A stretch of 64,000 nucleotides of DNA from Hymenochaete sp. R1 (taxonomy: Eukaryota; Basidiomycota; Agaricomycetes; Hymenochaetales; Hymenochaetaceae), in the NCBI GenBank assembly GCA_019400425.1, contig JAFREE010000040.1, positions 112,531-176,530 on the forward strand, read 5' to 3'. This document shows, piece by piece, positions 21,792 to 34,067 of the stretch. The notes beneath the pieces were generated by a model. The model ran no database searches, was not told the origin of the DNA, and saw nothing but the letters and a program-made list of their open reading frames with translations. Numbering within the stretch: the first letter of the stretch is position 1; each line of letters starts with the position of its first letter. Both the position numbers and the translations under genes were made by a program.

Positions 21792-23175
21792 CTACTCTTG
21801 GGAGCTGCTCTGACCGATTTGTTGAGGCCCGCCAACAAACCCATCGAAAGACGGTCCTGCGCCAGTCTCGCCATTCAGCAAAGGGAAGACGCCACCTAAG
21901 GTGGGTTGTCCATGATCATCAAAGAACTCAAGATGATTGCCCCCGACTCGACGCGCAGGAGTCGAGAAGTCGGTATTAGCCTGTGGCCCCAAGCCATTCC
22001 GAGGGGTGTACGACATCCCCGGAATCCAGGGAACAAAATTCGGCTCACTGTTTTGCTGATTAACCATCCACTGTTGTAGTATATAAAATTAGACCAGCAA
22101 GACGAAACGAGACTAACCCACCACTTACTTGTGCTGGTGCAAAAGACATCCAGGTCAACGGATTGTCGAAACAGGCATTGTTCGGCAAGAAGCTAGGCAT
22201 TGCAAACCGTTCCCCTACAATATCTGACGGCACATTCGGAATAAGGTGCGACATCTGAGCGGATGGCAGACTCTGTACAAAGTATCGTTAAGTCAAACGT
22301 GTACTAATTAAGGCGGAGGCGCAACGCACCAGGTTCGCCGCTGGGTTAGGGGTTAAAGGACGGGAGGTATCGGCAGGTTCGGCTTTGGAAGTGGAGGCTT
22401 TCGGGGTTCGGAATGAAGGAGACGCCATGACCGAAGGGTGCACTTCCCCCCTATTGGTCCGTCGACGACTAGTGCGAGCAGGCCCTGTGGCGGGCTTGCG
22501 GGGCATTGAGATTGGCGTTGCGGGGCATACGATAGGCTGTGGCTCAGCAGGCTCGTCTATCTTCCGAGCTTTCCCTCTGGAGGGCTTAGAAGCAGCAGGC
22601 TTCTCCCGTCTTCGGGGCTGATAGCGATAGTCAGGATGGTCGATCTTGTGTTGGGCCTTGACTATCGCAGCTCGCTCCTTCCACGAGTCCTTCTCAAGCT
22701 GAGGCATAGCTCCCCAGATGTCTGCTGCCTCCTTACTCAGCTCGCGGTTGTTCCTGTTCTCGCCTTTGTGCATCTTGCGATAGTCGCACGCAAAGAGGAT
22801 GAAAGGGTTGGCGGGTCGGCGAACTCTGTTCTCATCGTTCCTTTGAGAAGCTTTTAAAGCGCAAGCTTTGGGCGGAACGTCGGACTCAGATGGCGGTAGA
22901 TCTTTACTTGGAGGAACGGCGGGAGTACATTCATTGGAATGGTCCCTCGACGTGCTAGGAGGTGCCAAAGATTGTGCCTTGGTAGCAGGAGTACATGGTG
23001 GTGAAGGCATCGGAGCGATCACACCGGAAGCTCTGAGAGGGGACGGTACAGGATGAAATGACGAAAAGCGATCAAAGTTACCTGGCGTCAGCGGCTTCTG
23101 GAATAAGCTCTGTCGGTGTCGGAGAACGCGAGGAGTCGTGATGCGGACAGAGCAGTGGTCGAGTTCTTGAAGCAT
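21792..23175 (-). CDS. HMG-box (MATA-HMG/SOX-like) transcription factor
   Basis: Three exons (22330-23175, 22129-22272, 21792-22070) give 422 residues. The single HMG box spans about residues 117-187: RVRRPANPFILFACDYRK, then LSKEAADIWGAMPQLEKDSW and a basic tail after DHPDYRYQPRRR. This is the sequence-specific MATA-HMG/SOX class, known in basidiomycete regulators of mating and development such as PCC1-like proteins; which orthologue this is cannot be told by eye. Flanks are Pro/Ser-rich; the C-terminal half is Gly/Asn/Gln-rich as in activation regions. Phases agree at both junctions. The 1.5 kb upstream region is unusually long for this window, which fits a regulated gene. Confidence 0.85.
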
Positions 23176-24726
23176 GTCGGAAAAAGGAAAAATGCAGAAA
23201 GATCCACGTTGGCTGATCTTATACAGTCCTTCAAAGAAAAGTTGGCGTTAAAAGAGAAGGAGGGTCAGGGTAACTTCAGCGAAATGAAAGAAACTTTACT
23301 TCCGTCATCCCTTTAAATCACAATCTGAAGTGATCTCGATGATTTGGCCACAGAGCTTTAACTGATTTTCCTTGCCTCTACTTGAGCAGGAGAAAAGGGA
23401 ATCTAGCAAAGGTCAAAGACAAAGGGCGTATATTGCCTCGAGGCATTGAATGTAGAAAATCTACAGTTTCCTGTCTTTTGTGTACCCATCGAGAGGTCCC
23501 AGAGATGAGTCCCAAAAAGCTTGCAAAGATGAAAGCAACGTGTACGTACAGGATTCACAATGAAGTCACGCAAACACGCGAACCTTTGTGGAACACGAGT
23601 TTGAGGTGTGCACTGCCGAAGCGCTCGGGCCAACAGGCCAATTCAAGTCCTTCGCTCTAGAATGCTGTTCGGAACCCAAGACGGTATTCTTGGTGTGAAA
23701 CGAGCTCGTAATATACCAAATCCGCATATGCAACGTCGTTGAGGCCGTAAAACGTTGCAAATGAGACCAGCAGACAGACTATTTGAAGCATTTTGAGAGA
23801 GATGCATTACCCTTTCCCCCTACCCACGAGGCAAAATGAAGGCTCAAGCCAACAAAAGTCAGAAGCTGATGCATCGTGTTTTCAAGTGTCTTCAACGTGT
23901 TCAAGTTGCCTTCATAGAAAGATGCTGAGCCAGTTCGAGGGCGTCGTAACACGTGGCGGACGAGCAAGAAGGATGAAGGGAATTGAAAAGGATTGACCTC
24001 ACTGTTATTTGCATCTATTTGGTCAGGGTCCCACGAGCCACTCAACCCAGCTTGGCGCATCAATATTGATTTGCACTCACTTCCCCCCTCTCAATTGAAG
24101 GCAGCTCACTAAGGAAGTTCTGGATGATTGAACTCAATTGGACTCAGTGTCAATGGCATCTAATCTTGAAGATGGCAAAGTTACCATTTGTTCGTCCTTT
24201 GTGCTTTACTGCCCTCTGCAATTTCTTGGTGTGTGCATAACTAAGTGAATCTTAGGTCACTTGAGTGCATTTCTGTCTATTTCTGTACGTTCGTCTTTAT
24301 GCCCACTTTTTCTTTTCGAGTACCAACTATTTTACTTGACGCAATCCTTGGCTGGATGAAATGGAGCTTCTTGTGGTGCAGTGATAGGCGCGGGAATGAC
24401 TTTGAATTTCATCGAGTGACTCACTCAGGTCTCTCATGAACACATCTTACGGCGCGGATAGATGGAGCGGCATATGCATACGCATGTCTTGGTCAGGGAT
24501 CTGTACGTGTATTGTACCACGGACCTGGTTTCGGATCAAAACAGCTTTAAATTAAATTGACTCAGAGAGCGCGACGAGTCATGTGATCGTGTTTTCGCAC
24601 CTTAAAAGTTTAAGTACTCGGCCTCGTTGGCCCTTCGTGCCCGCCTCTGGTTCCAACCTGCGTCTTCTCAACGTTGCTTTTCTCCCTTTCCCTACATTCG
24701 AGTGCATCAACAACCACACAAGGGAT
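23176..24726. other. Long divergent intergenic region
   Basis: Lies between the HMG-box gene and PARP. Several frames of 60-95 codons are open on both strands but none shows a domain or a coherent splice chain. Probably promoter sequence for both neighbours; an untranslated RNA cannot be excluded. Confidence 0.4.
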
Positions 24727-27700
24727 ATGCCTCCTCGTCGCTCTGCTCGGCAAGCGCTCAAGGATGCGCAGGCAGACGCAGTCGACTCTACACCTTCCGC
24801 AGTAACCGTGACGCCAGTGCCTGCGTCGAAGCGATCTTCCAAGAAAAAAACAGCAGATACATCAGACGCTAATGATGCTGAAGCACCTGCAAAACCACCC
24901 CGGAGCTCAAAGCGCAAGACGACCAAAGCTGACGTCGACGCTAGTGAAGATAAAAGTCAAGCCGTACCCAGCAGTACTGGCGCCGCTTGCGGCTCTTCTA
25001 AGCCAAAGTCAAAGCGTGCCAGAAGTGGTGACAGCGAAACAGAAAAGCCAAAGTCGAAGAAGGCTAAGATAGAGGATGATCAAAAAGATGATACGTCAAA
25101 AATGGTCTCTATCTGTACTGTTCTTTTTGTGTTCTCTTGATTCATGGATTCCTTAGGTGACAGTGATGAAACGAGGTGCAGCACCAGTGGACCCTTGCTC
25201 TAACTTTGTCGGTGCGTTATGAGATATCCTGAATCTTCAAAAGCTTTCCCTTATATGAGAATTTAGATACACACCAAGTATACGTTTCTCCTGACGGTGA
25301 GATTTGGGATGCAATGCTGAACCAAACCAACATCGGCAAAAATGCGAACAAGTCAGTCTGCTTTTCGCCTACAACAAGTTGGTAATCGAGCCTTATAGCT
25401 ATGCAGATTTTACGTCATTCAGTTATTGCATCCTATTGGGAACGCAGACTCCTGTGTACTTTTCGTAAGATGGGGTCGCACAGGAGAGAATGGGGCTAGT
25501 CAGACGAAGGTATGGCGTATTTATGATGTATGCTATAAATATTGGCATTAATATCGGTCTTTAGGGCCCGTGGGCAGCTTCTATCGCTGTTAACGAGTTT
25601 AAGAAGCAATTCCGAAGCAAGACCTCCACGGCTTGGGAGTTACGAAAGGGGATGGATTCAAGGCCAGGTTTGTTTGGCTCAAAAATTTGATTTAGCTTCA
25701 TTTAATATTTTTATTTTCACCCAAGGAAAATACACTTGGCTCGGTGAGTACAGTCAGCTTGCTTTCTTGGAGTCTCAACTATTCATTCATGAAATATAAC
25801 CACTTGTAGAGAGGGACTTCAACCCTGAGGAATCGAACGAAGAAAAGAAACCCAAAAGCTCTGGTCCCACAAAGCCAGTGTCGACCAAAATTCCCGAATC
25901 TGAGCTCCCTTCACAGGTTCAGGTAGAGCATGCTTCCATGATCGATAAAAGAGCTACTCAAACCTTTTTATTTAGGCTCTCTGCAGGCTAATCTTCAACA
26001 CAGGGTGAATGAATCTGACTGACTGTTTTACATCCATTAACTCACCTTCGTTCAAGGTTTATTGACGCCGCCTTGTCTTCGATGAACTATGATGCAAATA
26101 AATTGCCACTAGGTAAGTTTATCCATCAAAATTTGAGATACGTGAAATCAATTCTTTTATCTTAGGAAAGCTTTCGAAAGCGACAATCCTCCGTGGATTT
26201 TCGGCGCTTAAAGTAAGCCAGCCCCTCTTTTGTATATTCATCATAGTCACACTTTCCTAGGCACTTTCCGAAGTCATTGAAGACCCTTCTAAAACTTCAC
26301 TCCACACACAACATGGAGGATTAGAGTTGGCTTGCTCCGAGCTTAGCAGCCATTACTATTCGTAAGTAATAGAAATGGACAACGACTTTTGTTGGATGTT
26401 CATATCACATTATTCTTCTAGCATCATTCCGCATGTCTTCGGGCGAAGCAAGCCAATCGTTATCAACAACATGGCTCAACTGAAGAAGGTGAATCGTCCG
26501 TTTCTCCGCACGTTCTTTATCTTACAAATGTCTAGGAACTTGAACTAGTTGACGCCCTCGGCGACATGGAGATTGCCCAGAAGCTTATTGAAGGAAAAGT
26601 CAATGGGCATGAGGAAGATACCAATCCTCTTGATGCCCGATTCAGGTCTCTTAACCTGGAAAGCATGGTTCCCGTCATGAACGAATCGAAGGAGTTCAGT
26701 GCCCTTGCGGCATATGCAAAAACCACGCACGGGTCTACACATAGTCACTATTCTGTTCAGATTGAACACGCATTTAGGGTTAAGAGGTCTGGCTGCTTGT
26801 TTGAAATTGATATCTCAAAAGCTGATCTGACAACACTTCAGAAAACACGAGGACCAGAGGTGGGCGGATGCTGGATACAATGATCTTTCGGATGGACAGC
26901 GGCTCCTTCTTTGGCATGGATCGCGTTCGACCAATTTCGCTGGTATGTTTCCAATTCGAACCCAACTGGGGTGAAGTGTGTTCCTTATCGACATCATTAT
27001 ACAGGTATCCTTTCGCAAGGTCTGCGTATCGCGCCCCCTGAAGCCCCTGTCAACGGTCAGTCTTTAAAAATTAGTATTTTTTCCCCGAGTACTCATTTCT
27101 GCCTTTCCCGAGTGGGTTTTAGGATATATGTTTGGGAAGGGTGTTTACTTCGCAGACGTAAGTCTTTGCTTCATCATGAGAAGGACGAAAATCTGACTGT
27201 TATTTTTAGATGATGTCAAAGGTATAACTTCCCCAAGTATTTATTTAGCAATTCTTAACTTACATCAAAATCCAAGTCGTACAATTATTGCTATCCTGGG
27301 TAAGCTTACTTCTATTAAATCCAGCTTCTCGCTCACTAAATCATCTTCAGCTCAAGTGGCAATATCGGAATCCTCCTTCTTTGCGACGTTGCAGCAAAGC
27401 CATGCTACGAGCTTATCGACGCCTCCTACAACGCTGATCAGGAATGCAAAAATGCGGGAAAGCTGTGCGTTTTCGTTCTCCTTTGCCTTCTGTACATCTC
27501 ACAACTTCTTACATATCTTAAAAAAAGTGCCACAAAGGGATTAGGTGAAACAGCCCCGGATGAGTGGCAAGATGCGGGCGAGACGCTCGAAAATGATGAG
27601 CTGAAAGGATGCCTTATGCCCAGAGGAGAGGTGAAAGCCCAGAAGAAGGATGGCGGTTACTTGCTGTACAACGAGGTGCGTTTCGATTACTTCCTGCTAG

Positions 27701-27816
27701 CTGCGACAAACTAACGGATTTCACTTCCTTCTCATCTTGTTCACTAGTATATCGTATACGACACGTCTCAGATCAGGGTTAAGTACCTTTTGATGGTCCG
27801 AATGAAGAGCCATTGA
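24727..27816 (+). CDS. Poly(ADP-ribose) polymerase (WGR-PRD-catalytic)
   Basis: Twenty-one exons, about 650 residues, from MPPRRSARQAL to KYLLMVRMKSH. Order: a Lys/Ser-rich N-terminus with nuclear-signal clusters (to residue 126), a WGR domain (QVYVSPDGEIWDAML..VLFVRWGRTGENG), the alpha-helical regulatory domain (LPLGKLSKATILRGFSALK; ELACSELSSHYYSIIPHVFG), then the ADP-ribosyl transferase fold. The catalytic triad is complete: His in LLLWHGSRSTNF, Tyr in FGKGVYFADMMSKSYNY, Glu in YLLYNEYIVYD. It should make poly(ADP-ribose) on proteins using NAD+ in DNA-damage response. No zinc fingers or BRCT are present, as in PARP2-like fungal enzymes. Exon 17 has only 12 bases (27210-27221). The donor after HAFRVKR is my choice among two; others are well constrained. 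Confidence 0.9.
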
Positions 27817-28148
27817 TCGGAACACACTCTTGTACATGTATGGGATAGAAGCGGATTCCTAAATTGGACAGGACGGATTCGCCCATAAGTGAAATAATAT
27901 GCGTTAGGTCGTCACTACCTCTGACTTAGATTTAAACGATGACTCGCACAGAGTATGCGTTCGCGTGTCAAAGAAGTTCGAGATTTACACAGGCACTTGA
28001 TGTAAGTCAGACATTTTGAGATCATGCGCAAGACGTAACCTCTCGAGAGCTGCACATACTTGCTGAAGAGTAGGACGGATGAATGCATCCACACCAAATT
28101 ACATGTCTTATCCTTGCGAGGTCATGTATAAGGCTTTTGCTATATAAT
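27817..28148. other. Convergent 3' spacer, no gene seen
   Basis: Lies between the PARP and MFAP1 stop codons. No supported reading frame. Confidence 0.4.
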
Positions 28149-30065
28149 TCAGTCTGTCCTTGCACGTTTCCCCCTTCTATCATCTCCCAGGCCTCTTTCC
28201 TGTGACCCTCTACGCCGGTAACCTCGTCCATCTACCCTCCTAGGCGACCTCGAAGACGACCGGCGCGAGTACCTCTTCTCTTCTTTGTCACTATCCCTGG
28301 ACGAGCGGTCCCGAACTCGTTCTCTGTCATGACCTCGATCCCGATCATCATCAATGACCCTTCGCCGCCTTTCCCTATCATTCCGCTCACGCCGGTCATC
28401 ATACCGTGGCCGACTCTCACTTTGCCTATCTTCATATCGCAATGGACTTCGTCCTGAGCGGTCCTTATCTTTCCATGACAGGCGTTCACCGTCTCGTTCG
28501 CTGCCTCTATCGTCTCCCCATCTTCTTGTGGGTCGGTCGCCGTTGGCATTATTGGCTCCTGACCTTAGAGGACCAGAATTATTGGGACAGTCTGTGGAGG
28601 GCAGGCGTTAAGGGCTTGTATGTGTTACGTGTGCCGAGACACAGACGCTCACCTTTCTTCAAGTGCGGCCCACCACACGCAAAGCACCCTTGATTAGAGT
28701 CTCCAAACTTCCCTCCAGAGCCGCCGCCAGCCTTGTTAGATGTCGATCCGGGCGGCCCTCCTGTCGCCCTTGTCGTATCTTGGTCTACAAGATGCGTGTA
28801 TTTCGTCCGACTTCGTTTCCCGAAGTCCCGTACTTGCATGACTTTCGGCAGAATCGAGACATCCACCGTGCTCTCCGTCGCCTCCGTGTAGTCATGCTTC
28901 TTGAGCACCTCTTCATCCTGGTGGAACGCTCCCTTATGCCAGTACTTTTGTAGGAACTTTTGTTGGCCCTTTGGTTTGGCGTCTCGTGAGGCTTTGGCAT
29001 GTTCGAGGTCTTCCTTGAGACGCTGGGCTTCTGGAAGGGCGCGTCGTCTCTCGATTTCTTCCCTCTCACGTTCGTGCGCAGCTGCTTCTTCCTTGTCGCG
29101 TTTGATTCGGCTCAATTCACGAAGGCGCCAGGCTTCGAATTCGCCGTCTGGGTCAAGACCGTCCGTATCTTCAATGTCGGGGGTTTCTTTCTCCTTTTCC
29201 TCTAATTCCTTCAATCAGTTTCGCAATCATATTTGAAAGAAAAAGGACCGACTTTCAGCAAGTTCGCGTCGAATGGTCTCAGCTACCATTTCATGACTTT
29301 GTTGCTTCCGTTCTTCTTCCGCTAACCTCTTCTTCTCCATCGCTTCTTCTGTATCCTGCGCTTCTTTTTCTAACTCGAGAACTGTGACTCGTCCGCGCCT
29401 GCGCTGAAAATGAGCAATTTGTTACAAAAAGATAGATAAAAATGGCCAACTCACTTTGGTACAAATACAGGTCTGAAGAGCGGTTTGGGTGGTTCGTCTT
29501 CTTCATCGGATTCAGATTCATATTCGCTGGACTACAAAATAATAGTCAATTGGAAATAGTGCATGCCACGGCTAACGCGTAAAAGCGTACCTCGTCTTCT
29601 TCAGCTTTCGCACCAGGGGCTTCTTCCTCTTCCTCGTCCGATTCGTCCTCCTCTAGAGAAGTCTAGATTCTGAGATGCACAGATGGGACGGAGGAGCAGA
29701 TACACACCTTCCAAAGCAGTCCTACCAGATTCTTCCCTCCCCGCAACGATCACCTTCCCCTCTTTAATATCCACATCACGCAGCTTCACGTTCATCTTCC
29801 CCAATCCGGCGTTAGTTGCCGTTGCTCCTCTTCCACTATCATTTTCATCCTCATCTTCTTCGTCGCTATCCTCACCATCCTGAATTGCTCGCAATGGCAT
29901 GTCCGCTATATCCTCATTTTGCTCTTCCCCCTGCGCCTCCTCGTCTTCATCCGAGTCGGACAGGTCTGCTGCGGTGACACCTTTGGGTGCTTGACCGCGC
30001 CTGTAGACTGCAGCCGGCCTTGCGAGTCGAGGCGCAGGCTTTCGATGAGCTGCCGTTGCCGACAT
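28149..30065 (-). CDS. MFAP1-like spliceosomal protein with zinc knuckle and RS tail
   Basis: About 560 residues in six exons, starting ATG 30065 and ending KRARTD at 28149. Acidic N-terminal region with SDSDEDEE and DEEDEDEND runs, then LFRPVFVPK, a charged helix (VLELEKEAQDTEEAMEKKR), and the MFAP1 C-terminal signature: EFEAWRLRELSRIKRD, QQKFLQKYWHKGAFHQDEEV, MQVRDFGKRSRTKYTHLVDQ. MFAP1 is a component of the spliceosomal B complex associated with the Prp38/Snu23 group. Across the last intron the protein continues into a CCHC zinc knuckle (C-x2-C-x4-H-x4-C, GCFACGGPHLKK then DCP) and an Arg/Ser/Asp-rich tail of about 120 residues, which animal MFAP1 lacks. Divergent from UMP1 with 221 bases between start codons. 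Confidence 0.88.
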
Positions 30066-30286
30066 TTGAATGTGTTTTCAAGGAATGGGTGACTGTATGA
30101 AGTGAAGGAATGCTGGTCGGCTGCTGGATCCCAACTTTCGAAGCTGCGCTTCTGGTTTCTGGTAAATGAGTGTGTCGATCACGTCGATCGCGTATCTGCT
30201 TAAGACGCGCGTCGCGACTTGCTTTCCGCTCTGAAGCGCAACTCGACTTCTCCTCCTTACAACATCTTCTGTCCTGCATTAATATC

Positions 30287-31022
30287 ATGGTGAGAGTCTT
30301 CTTCCACATGCTAAACGGCGGGCTATTGACTTAAAAAATTGCTCATAGGCTCTTAGACTCGTACCCGACAGCGCAGACAAGAAAGCTTCCATCCAGGACA
30401 CTACTGGCTCTTATGGCGTACATGACACCCTCCGTTTCGGTCTCCGTAATCTCTCGACAGAGGCTTCGGAAGAGAGCGACTTGAAGGCCAGGCTGGATAA
30501 CGTGTGTACTTATTCATCTTTCTTGCGAATCTTGTAGACTAACCGAGCCCCCTTTGACGATTGATCTTATGATCCACTCGTATGCTGGTGCTACGCAATA
30601 GTGGGAGGAGACACAGGATAACCTCCGCCTCACGATGCAGCGAAACATGTTTGGCATGCACGCTCCTTTGCGGCTCTGTATGGAACGAAAACTTGTTGCC
30701 GCCGTACGTTTCCTTCCTCCTTCTCCTCCCCTCCCTCACTGATGATCTAAACGGGATTTGTTGCTCATGTGTATGTTTATGCGGACTTCCAATTATAGGA
30801 CTCAAGCATGCCTTGCCTTCCCCGTTCGAACATCCACCTTGACATTCTTATGGGGAGGGATGAGGAATTAGACTTCCACGACGTGTTCGGTCGTATGTAC
30901 TTTCTCTCCTCTGTTTCGCCAAATCACTGAAACATATGTGCATGTTCTGTTGCTTTGTAGAGAGACCGTCGGCCCCGCCTATGAACATCCACATGGACAT
31001 GGAGCGCAAGCTGCGCAAGTAA
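30287..31022 (+). CDS. UMP1: Proteasome maturation factor UMP1/POMP
   Basis: Five exons (30287-30289, 30349-30501, 30602-30703, 30799-30892, 30961-31022) encode 137 residues. The first coding exon is the ATG alone; the intron begins at the very next base and joins to ALRLVPDSADKK. Family features: HDTLRFGLRNLSTEA, WEETQDNLRLTMQRNMFG, PLRLCMERKLV, and the C-terminal NIHLDILMGRDEELDF..DVFGQRPSAPPMNIHMDMERKL. UMP1/POMP is a chaperone for 20S proteasome half-mer joining and is the first substrate degraded by the finished particle. Frame and phase agree at all four junctions. An upstream in-frame ATG is not available in the short 5' region, which supports the one-codon exon. Confidence 0.92.
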
Positions 31023-31588
31023 TTAAATTATTTATTGGGCAAGCTATTGCAAGTATGCGTGTATCAATGCTATATTTTGTTCTCGAGTTCTATGCTGGGT
31101 TCTCAGGCTAAGGACAGTGAATACCGACGAGACGGTCGTGTTCATCTTGAGTTTAGATTCTGGTAAAATAAAAGGACGACGGCAACAAATGAATCGAACG
31201 TGTTTGCACTTTATCAATGTACGTTAAAATATAAGCTACACTACACAGAATTCTGTCGCCACAGACACTCGCGATCGGAAAAGAAATACAGATATTAAGT
31301 ACGGCAGGGACTGATCTAGATTCGACTGCACAGGAAAGGGGAGGAAATCCGAGACGGGAAAAGTGAGGAATATTGGAGGATGTGAGAACCACCAGCGTGA
31401 TTGAGCCGACGGTCGCATTATATCAGAAAGGCTACAGAGGTCAGAGATAAAACAAGGATTTGGAGTGGAATGCGAGACGAAACATTGCGATAACAGAAAA
31501 CCAGAAGAGAGAACAGACAACCGATCAATGACGAAACAAAAACGTAGAAGGGATTAGAACTTGACAAAAACCTGCGGAGATAAGAGTA
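31023..31588. other. Convergent 3' spacer, no gene seen
   Basis: Between UMP1 and the Ser-rich protein gene. Minus-strand frames here have no domain. Confidence 0.4.
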
Positions 31589-33095
31589 TCAAACTCCTAC
31601 CACCCCGCCCACCATCTCGAATTGAACCCTGTCCTCCGCGCGGCATCCCCGTCCGATCGCGAGTCGTCTGAAGGGCGACGGTGTAGGGGGTACGTACACC
31701 GCAACCTCGCGTCTCCCCGCTGACTTTGGTACATTATATTTCTTGTTCGTGGGGCTAGCATACTGCTGATGCTTTGCGTAGGGGAAGAAGCTGGGGTCTG
31801 CATTCGAGTAGGGCGTAGGGGACGTTGACGTAGAGGGTGAGATGGGAGAGGGCGAAGGAGAGGGCGAGAGGGACGAGGCCGTGGACTTGGAGGAAGAGTA
31901 GAGGGATGGATTGAAATGATATGAAGAGGAAGTCGTCGTGGAGATGAGGGACGAGCGGCTGTCGTCTGATCCCGTGGACGGTCGGACGAGCGAGGTACCC
32001 ATGCTCATGTTCATGCCAGCGGAAGAGCTCGTGCCGTAACTCGAAACAGAGAAGGACGAGGCGCGTGGATCGGGGCTGAGCTCGGCGATGGTGGAGAGGT
32101 GTCGGGGGTGAGGAGCACCTGAAGCGGGAGGAGGTGCGATCCGAGTTGTATACGACTTGCCTTGATGCTCGGTGGCAGGCTGCTTCCAGCTCACGTCTGC
32201 CGTGTTGAGCTTGGGAAGCGCCTTCCTCTTGACTTGCATCTCGACCTGAGCTTCCGCTTGGATGTCCATGACCGGCGGCTCCGGCACACTATCGTTCAGC
32301 CACAGGAACGAGTCTCGCATTCTCGTAGATTTCTCGAGGTCCGCTCCGAAGGGAAAGACTAACCCGACAGGGACGTCCTCCCCCAGGATCTTGCACACCT
32401 TCGCCATCTTATCTCGTCTCACCTTTGTTTCGCTAGGTATCGCGAACGAAGGTTCGTACAGCGAGTCGCAGAGCGAATCCCGGCTGTAAGTCGAATCAGG
32501 TCGAGTGGGCTGCGAATGTGCCTGCTGTTGTTGTGCTTGAGCAGATGAAGGAAGGTCATAGCTGCCGGAAGTGGTCGAGGAAAGGTTGGACGTGCGGGAC
32601 GCAGAACGGGAGTTGGTCAGTGTATCGGAGGAGTGTCGCTGGCGGTGACGATTATGGTGCTCGGAAGACCGAGTGCTGTTCTGCCGGGTGAGAGGAGGGC
32701 GCGTGGATGAAGAAAGAGGGTAAAGGTCAGCGTTGCTGGTGTCCGCGCTCTTCGTCCGCCTGTGATCGTATGTCGATTTCCCAGATGAAATGGACAATGT
32801 CGGCTGGAGCTTCTTCGGCGCCGAGGGAGTGATTCGACGGGCTATAGAGCGGAGAGAAGCGATTCGATCAGTGAATGTAGGTAACTTGATCGATTTGACT
32901 GATTATATGCGTACCAGCTTGCTGCTCATCAAGAACTTGCGGTGCCGCCCCCAGCAACCTTGTCAACTTCGTGTTTGACCTTCTCAGCTGTGCCTTTTGC
33001 TTCGTCGAGAGATTATTGTGAGTTGGTGGTGGGGCGGAATGAAGGTGGTAGGACGCCGAAGGGGCGACCGCGGTGTGAGAGGAATGGGAGGACAT
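31589..33095 (-). CDS. Uncharacterised Ser-rich low-complexity protein
   Basis: Two exons (32915-33095, 31589-32841) encode 477 residues. I do not recognise a known function. The protein is rich in Ser, Thr and Pro throughout, with Ser/Thr repeats near the middle and SPSPSPSPISPSTSTSPTP towards the C-terminus. Two islands are more ordered: an N-terminal basic stretch (KQKAQLRRSNTKLTRLLGAA) and KVRRDKMAKVCKILGEDVPV followed by GLVFP, a motif I associate with many fungal low-complexity proteins of unknown role, and an FLWLND segment. The C-terminal part is basic (NKKYNVPKSAGRREVAVYVP). Likely a disordered, phosphorylated regulator. The splice junction keeps frame and restores ARRITPSAPKK. Confidence 0.75.
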
Positions 33096-34067
33096 TGCTA
33101 GGCAAGCAGAAACAAATCGGATTGCGATGGAGAAGAGATGTTTAAAGAAAATGGTAGAGGCAATAAGACACGATGAAACAGGAGGGTCGAGAGCAAGAGC
33201 AAGAGTAAAGGGCGAGACAAGAGCTGCTGCGTTCCAGTACTTCCAAGATGAGGTGGGAGGGAGGATGCGGGCTTAAGGATCCCCAAAGAGCAGCATGGAG
33301 TGTCGGTACTTAAGGCTTCTGAGCACAAAAGAGCGAAGAGTCTAAGTTAGCAGTGCCAGGGCCTGATGGGCCAAAGCAAGCAAGTGCAAAGAAGCCCCAG
33401 CCCGACGGAGAGCAGAGCAGTGGGTCTTGCACGGTCCAAGCTAGGACAACAATTGCAATTGTCCCCTGTCCAGAGATGTAATCAGCGAGCATCGACACGC
33501 GCTAGACGTAAGTCTTCATATTTGACCTGCCCGTATGTCCCTTCTGACTTTCATTTCGGCGACATCGATGGATGTGAGAGTTGTATTGGAGAAGTCGGAG
33601 GGAGAGTAGAAGTGGGGTCGAATGCGGAGAGGAACAATAAGAGCAGTTGGGAGTTCTCTTCATTCCTCGGCTGTTTTCTTCCCGGTGACTCCCAATACAA
33701 TTTCCCATCATGCACTGCACGAGATCCGACAATTGAGTCCTTGACGACCGCATTTGCTAGGTACTTTTGAGACTTCAATTGTGTCGTCGAGGTGAGGGAC
33801 TCGAGCTCGACTCGCCGTCGTCGTCGTAGGAAGACAAGTTTCATCTCGCGAGTCGCGCGTTTCACTTCAAATTGTTCAATCCTCTCTCTCTCTCTGCCAT
33901 GTTACTGATCGCCGGATAGACTGAAGAACTCGAATCCAAGTTCAACGCTTTACACTCAAATCTACTACCTAAAATCTTCTCTGCTCAAATATTGATGACC
34001 ATGGTGGAACCCCAAGAAAGGGTTCAGGTTCTGCTCTTTGGAAAATCGCGGTCGACTGGTTACCACC
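33096..34067. other. Intergenic, no gene seen
   Basis: Contains a (CT)n run near 33882-33895. Several short frames on both strands, none with domain or splice support. Confidence 0.45.

Noticed and set aside
23382..23660. 92-codon plus-strand frame in the HMG-PARP spacer
   Set aside because: Low-complexity translation, no splice partners or family; equal-length frames exist on the other strand.
33366..33770. 134-codon plus-strand frame before malic enzyme
   Set aside because: No ATG context, domain or exon partners; opposite-strand frames of similar length overlap it.
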